A DNA stretch of 22,815 bases from a virus: positions 1-22,815 of IMG/VR virus record IMGVR_UViG_3300009172_000068. The stretch is one strand, 5' to 3'. A program made the translations under genes and the position numbers. The notes below the pieces were generated by a model. It made no database searches, had not been told where the DNA came from, and was given only the letters and a program-made list of their open reading frames with translations. Below are positions 19,893 to 22,815 of the stretch, piece after piece. Numbering within the stretch: the first letter of the stretch is position 1; every line of letters starts with the position of its first letter.

Positions 19893-21786
19893 TGATCAGT
19901 ATCACTTTTTAGATCAAGACATAAAAGATATGTCTTGGGGCAATGTAGATTCTGATTGGTCGCCACCAAACACTTTTCCAGACCTTACAAAAGCAACTAG
20001 AATTGCAGTTGACTTAGAAACAAAAGATCCAAACTTAATTAAATTAGGACCTGGGTGGTGCAGGAACGATGGACATATAATAGGTATTGCCGTGGCCGCA
20101 GGGGATTTTCAAGGTTATTATCCTATACGTCATGCGGCAGGTAATATGGATAAAAGAATTATCTTTAATTGGTTTAAAAAACAAATGGCAACACCTCACA
20201 TACCTAAAGTGTTTCATAATGCTATGTATGATCTTGGTTGGTTAAGAGCCGAAGGAATAGAAGTACAAGGTAAGATAATAGATACCATGATTGCTGCACC
20301 TTTAATTGATGAGAACAGGAGATTCTATAATCTTAATTCATTAGCTAGAGATTATTTAAAAGAATCTAAAAGTGAAAAAGCATTAAGAGCTGCAGCAAAT
20401 GAGTTTGGTGTTGATCCAAAAGCAGAGATGTATAAATTACCAGCTAGATACGTTGGTGCTTATGCAGAACAAGATGCAGCTGTGACATTACGACTGTACG
20501 ATCATCTAAGTGTTTTGTTAGATAAAGAAGAATGCTCTTCTATTTTTGAGTTGGAGACTGATTTGCTTCCTGTCATATTTGAAATGAAAACAAAAGGTGT
20601 TCGAGTTGATGTTGACAAGGCTGAACAAGTTAAAAAGAAAATGGCACGAGAAGAAAAATTACTTATACAAGAGATAGTCAAGGAAACAGGTGTCACGGTT
20701 GAACCTTGGGTCGCTACATCTATAGCAAAGGTCTTTGATTCTGTGGGACTTTCTTATTCTCGTACAGAAAAGTCCGGGGCACCCATGTTTACAAAACAAT
20801 TTCTCTCTAATAACACGCATCCAATTGCACATAAGATTGCAAAGATAAGAGAACTTAACAAAGCAAACACGACCTTTGTTGAAACTATTCTTAATCATGC
20901 TCATAATGGTAGAATTCATTGTGACTTTCATCCCTTGAGAACTGACGATGGTGGTACTGTAACAGGTCGATTTAGTTCTAGCAATCCTAATCTGCAGCAA
21001 ATTCCTGCTAGAGATCCTGATATTAAAAAAGCAATCAGAGGATTATTCATTCCAGAAGAAGGAACCAAATGGGGGTCATTTGACTATGCTTCACAAGAAC
21101 CTAGATGGTTAGCTCATTACTGTGCAAATTCAACAGGGGATTTACGACATCCATTAATTGATGATGTGGTTAAAATGTATAAAGAAGGTAAAGCCGACTT
21201 TCATCAAATGGTAGCTGACATGGCAGATATAAACAGGAAAGAAGCTAAGACAGTTAATCTTGGAATTATGTATGGCATGGGTAAAAAGAAATTAGCTGAC
21301 ACATTATCTATTACAGAAGAAGAAGCGGTATCTTTATTAGAAAAATATAATGAGAAGGTTCCGTTTGTTAGAGACTTAGCAACAAGAGTTTCTGCCTTTG
21401 CACAGAATAAAGGAATGATAAGAACACAGCTTGGTAGAAAATGTAGATTTGATATGTGGGAGCCAAAGGGATTTGGTTACAAAAAAGCATTGCCAATGAA
21501 TGAAGCTCTAAAGGAATACACAAATATAAAGAGAGCTTTTACATACAAAGCTTTGAATCGATTGATTCAAGGATCAAGTGCTGATCAAACTAAAAAGGCA
21601 ATGGTCGATTGTCATGCGGCAGGTCTTACACCGACATTGACGGTGCACGATGAATTATGTTTTAGTATAGAAAATCAAGAGCAATCAGACACTATAGTAA
21701 ATATAATGTCTAACTGCATTAAAGATTTAAACGTACCTTTTGAAGTCGATGCAGAACTAGGCGACAATTGGGGCGAGGTAGGTTAA
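19882..21786 (+). CDS. polA: Family A DNA polymerase with proofreading domain
   Basis: This 634-residue replicase has a 3'-5' exonuclease domain with D44/E46 (VDLET), N113/D117 (FHNAMYDL) and Y194/D198 (YAEQD), and a polymerase domain. The latter includes TGRFSSSNPNLQQIP (361-375), motif A DYASQEPR (401-408), motif B RKEAKTVNLGIMYG (452-465) and motif C VHDEL (588-592). There is no 5'-3' exonuclease domain, as usual for phage enzymes. Residue Leu460 aligns with E. coli Phe762. No DnaJ-type insertion was seen. It overlaps the upstream stop by 11 bases and couples to the next gene by TAATG. Confidence 0.96.
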   Translation: MTSNDQYHFLDQDIKDMSWGNVDSDWSPPNTFPDLTKATRIAVDLETKDPNLIKLGPGWCRNDGHIIGIAVAAGDFQGYYPIRHAAGNMDKRIIFNWFKKQMATPHIPKVFHNAMYDLGWLRAEGIEVQGKIIDTMIAAPLIDENRRFYNLNSLARDYLKESKSEKALRAAANEFGVDPKAEMYKLPARYVGAYAEQDAAVTLRLYDHLSVLLDKEECSSIFELETDLLPVIFEMKTKGVRVDVDKAEQVKKKMAREEKLLIQEIVKETGVTVEPWVATSIAKVFDSVGLSYSRTEKSGAPMFTKQFLSNNTHPIAHKIAKIRELNKANTTFVETILNHAHNGRIHCDFHPLRTDDGGTVTGRFSSSNPNLQQIPARDPDIKKAIRGLFIPEEGTKWGSFDYASQEPRWLAHYCANSTGDLRHPLIDDVVKMYKEGKADFHQMVADMADINRKEAKTVNLGIMYGMGKKKLADTLSITEEEAVSLLEKYNEKVPFVRDLATRVSAFAQNKGMIRTQLGRKCRFDMWEPKGFGYKKALPMNEALKEYTNIKRAFTYKALNRLIQGSSADQTKKAMVDCHAAGLTPTLTVHDELCFSIENQEQSDTIVNIMSNCIKDLNVPFEVDAELGDNWGEVG

Positions 21787-21947
21787 TGGGTAAAAAAGCA
21801 GAAGAAAAAACTGAACGTAATGCAGAAATATATTATAGACGTATGGCAGGGGAAAGACTCAAAGACTTGTGTAAGCAGTATGATCTATCCCGTAGCCGTG
21901 TATATAAAATAGTGATGCAGTATTCTAAAAAACTGTGCCTAAGTTGA
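21786..21947 (+). CDS. Mini helix-turn-helix protein (Mor-like)
   Basis: This 53-residue protein, MGKKAEEKTERNAEIYYRRM at the start, then GERLKDLCKQYDLSRSRVYK, contains a classic HTH: a helix ending in LKDLCKQY, turn D-L-S, and recognition helix RSRVYKIV. It resembles the C-terminal HTH of Mor/C middle-promoter activators. It follows PolA by TAATG, so it is expressed late in the early operon, a good position for a switch to late genes. Its stop abuts the stop of the opposing DUF1127 gene with no terminator between them. Confidence 0.65.
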   Translation: MGKKAEEKTERNAEIYYRRMAGERLKDLCKQYDLSRSRVYKIVMQYSKKLCLS

Positions 21948-22148
21948 TTAGTAACCAGCTTTTACATATTGATTATGTAATTCTGTCAACGGATCTTCTT
22001 CTGGCTTTTCATTTTTAAAAACTTCATACGCATGTGATTTTATATTAGACCTATTTAGTCCTATATCTTTCAATGTTGCATCGTCTAAGCTGTTTAAAGC
22101 TGTTACTGTTCTTCCTATCTTAAAGTTGTAAAACCATTTTTCAAACAT
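21948..22148 (-). CDS. DUF1127-domain protein
   Basis: This 66-residue protein is MFEKWFYNFKIGRTVTALNS at the start, then LDDATLKDIGLNRSNIKSHA. It shows the DUF1127 hallmark (LxxLDDxxLKDIGLxRSxI), a small domain common in Alphaproteobacteria where some members act in RNA/sRNA maturation and nutrient control. The C-terminal tail is acidic. GGAG lies 8 bases before ATG. It is likely host-derived cargo. It sits convergently against the HTH gene and is separated by 268 bases from DUF1289, suggesting its own promoter. Confidence 0.85.
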   Translation of the reverse strand: MFEKWFYNFKIGRTVTALNSLDDATLKDIGLNRSNIKSHAYEVFKNEKPEEDPLTELHNQYVKAGY

Positions 22149-22416
22149 TTATTTCTCCATTTCTATTATTAGTTATATATTGTTTCTAAATAAGAGATAA
22201 GAGGGCAAAAATGAAAAACACAAGTGCTTAAATAGATTGAATTAATGTTAAGGTAGTTATCATAAACATACAAAAGATGAGGCTATTTTAGGTATCAATC
22301 ATACCAAGACTATTTGTTTCATCGATTCTGAGGCATCTGAGAGGCTCGTTTTTTTAATAATTCCCTTAACTCTGCATTATTTCCTAATCCTCCCCCCTAT
22401 TGATAAGGAAAAGTGC
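22149..22416. other. 268-base gap upstream of the DUF1127 gene
   Basis: No gene is supported here on either strand; only peptides shorter than 10 codons are seen on plus. The gap is AT-rich, probably holds the DUF1127 promoter on the minus strand, and contains one copy of an 18-base repeat. No clear -35/-10 pair or terminator was fixed. Confidence 0.5.
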
Positions 22417-22433
22417 TTAACTCTGCATTATTT
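22365..22433 (-). repeat. 18-base direct repeat around the DUF1289 stop
   Basis: CTTAACTCTGCATTATTT (plus strand) occurs at 22365-22382 and 22416-22433, 51 bases apart. The right copy is the end of the DUF1289 gene. The left copy is preceded, on minus, by GGGGGGAGG. It could come from a tandem duplication or from recombination. Confidence 0.75.
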
Positions 22434-22575
22434 TTTTACGTTCTTCATCAGTCATTTTAGACCAGTTAGAAATTTGTTCTAAAGTTCTTTGGCAACCAAT
22501 ACATATATTATTTTTTATTTTGCACACGTTTAGGCACGGGCTTGCAATAGGCTGTAATTTTTTTCGTCTTGGCAT
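22417..22575 (-). CDS. DUF1289-family protein (52 aa)
   Basis: Minus-strand reading frame ATG 22575 to TAA 22417 encodes MPRRKKLQPIASPCLNVCKI, then KNNICIGCQRTLEQISNWSK and MTDEERKKIMQS. The pattern SPCxxVCxxxxxxCxGCxRTLxxIxxWxxMxxxER is diagnostic of DUF1289, a small four-cysteine protein common in Proteobacteria and presumed to bind metal. The first 68 bases overlap the end of the upstream gene in another frame, which is why it is easily missed. GGGG lies shortly before the ATG. The function is unknown. Confidence 0.88.
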   Translation of the reverse strand: MPRRKKLQPIASPCLNVCKIKNNICIGCQRTLEQISNWSKMTDEERKKIMQS

Positions 22576-22705
22576 TGGGGTATGGAATCTCTGGTTGTTC
22601 GTTTAATCGTCTAGCAAAATACAGGCAGTCATTAACATTGGGAAATGTTTGGTCTTGATTAATTATTAATGTGCCTATCATATAGACTAAAACAAATTCT
22701 ATCAT
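22508..22705 (-). CDS. Small membrane-anchored or secreted protein (65 aa)
   Basis: A hydrophobic N-terminus (MIEFVLVYMIGTLII) is followed by a polar part with FPNVNDCLYFARRLNEQPEI and a C-terminus TAYCKPVPKR. The two cysteines could form a disulfide. It resembles a family of short proteins seen in marine phages, function unknown. ATG overlaps the stop of the partial upstream gene (ATGA), and its 3' end overlaps DUF1289 by 68 bases, so three genes form a minus-strand operon. Confidence 0.7.
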   Translation of the reverse strand: MIEFVLVYMIGTLIINQDQTFPNVNDCLYFARRLNEQPEIPYPNAKTKKITAYCKPVPKRVQNKK

Positions 22706-22815
22706 TCATCTTTGGTTTTCCAAAAGTATTCATCCGTGTCACCAAGTCTTGTTCTGTTTCCATTCTCAACTTGGTACTCTACTGTACTAACTTTGAAGTC
22801 TGGTTGCAAGGGCTC
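22702..22815 (-). CDS. Partial gene entering from the right edge
   Basis: An open minus-strand frame of 37 codons before TGA at 22704-22702 encodes EPLQPDFKVSTVEYQVENGN, then RTRLGDTDEYFWKTKDE. The stop overlaps the next ATG (ATGA). It is polar with no recognised domain; the N-terminal part lies beyond the window. Confidence 0.6.
   Translation of the reverse strand, partial: EPLQPDFKVSTVEYQVENGNRTRLGDTDEYFWKTKDE

Noticed and set aside
20659-21000. Minus-strand 113-codon reading frame opposite PolA
   Set aside because: Antisense to conserved polymerase motifs; cysteine/serine-rich shadow composition.
22300-22382. Second, broken DUF1289 copy behind GGGGGGAGG
   Set aside because: Only the last 18 bases are repeated; the frame has a stop just upstream and no start codon, and no cysteine motif is found.

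Overview
The window is part of a tailed-phage (Caudoviricetes) genome or provirus. It is AT-rich and tightly packed, with dozens of short genes joined by TAATG or ATGA stop/start overlaps. It carries hallmark phage genes: terminase large subunit, portal and a phage-type family A DNA polymerase. DUF1127 and DUF1289 genes, both typical of Alphaproteobacteria, together with the low GC suggest a marine alphaproteobacterial host. The gene set resembles the podovirus-like phages of SAR116/SAR11 known from ocean viromes. The host is inferred from gene content only.

Layout. (1) 1-3179, minus strand: packaging and head operon terL - 34-aa basic protein - portal, with the portal running off the left edge. 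(2) 3180-6287: a regulatory zone holding seven copies of the palindrome TTAACATGTTAA, three related promoter/leader units, GTCGCAGG tandem repeats, a GP88-family gene bounded by terminators, a minus-strand PD-(D/E)XK nuclease and an iteron-like inverted repeat (possible origin). (3) 6288-12806, plus strand: about 21 small overlapping genes, mostly of unknown function, including several mini zinc-ribbon proteins and an orphan C5-cytosine methyltransferase. (4) 12817-21947, plus strand: DNA metabolism, with an SNF2-type helicase, a ribbon-helix-helix regulator, an SSB-like protein, an AEP-type primase, a UvrD-like helicase, a DUF6378 protein, PolA and a mini HTH protein. A second PD-(D/E)XK nuclease lies on the minus strand at 14195-14560. 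(5) 21948-22815, minus strand: DUF1127, DUF1289, a small membrane-anchored protein and a partial gene.

How it works together. The plus-strand block looks like early/middle functions (host takeover, modification, replication) and the minus-strand block like late functions, diverging at about 3.2 kb. Replication probably uses the primase, the UvrD-like helicase and PolA. The putative SSB and the primase both end in an SSB-type acidic tail (D/E-E-V-P-F). PolA has Leu at the position equivalent to E. coli Phe762, which the viral PolA literature associates with temperate or slow replication; no integrase is present in this window.

Most notable unexplained signals: the palindrome and its fixed spacing to two promoters; a strand-biased word CGGTCAT, found 11 times on the plus strand and not seen on the minus strand by eye; the heptamer tandem array; and the iteron-like cluster at 6026-6110. 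All repeat counts were made by eye.
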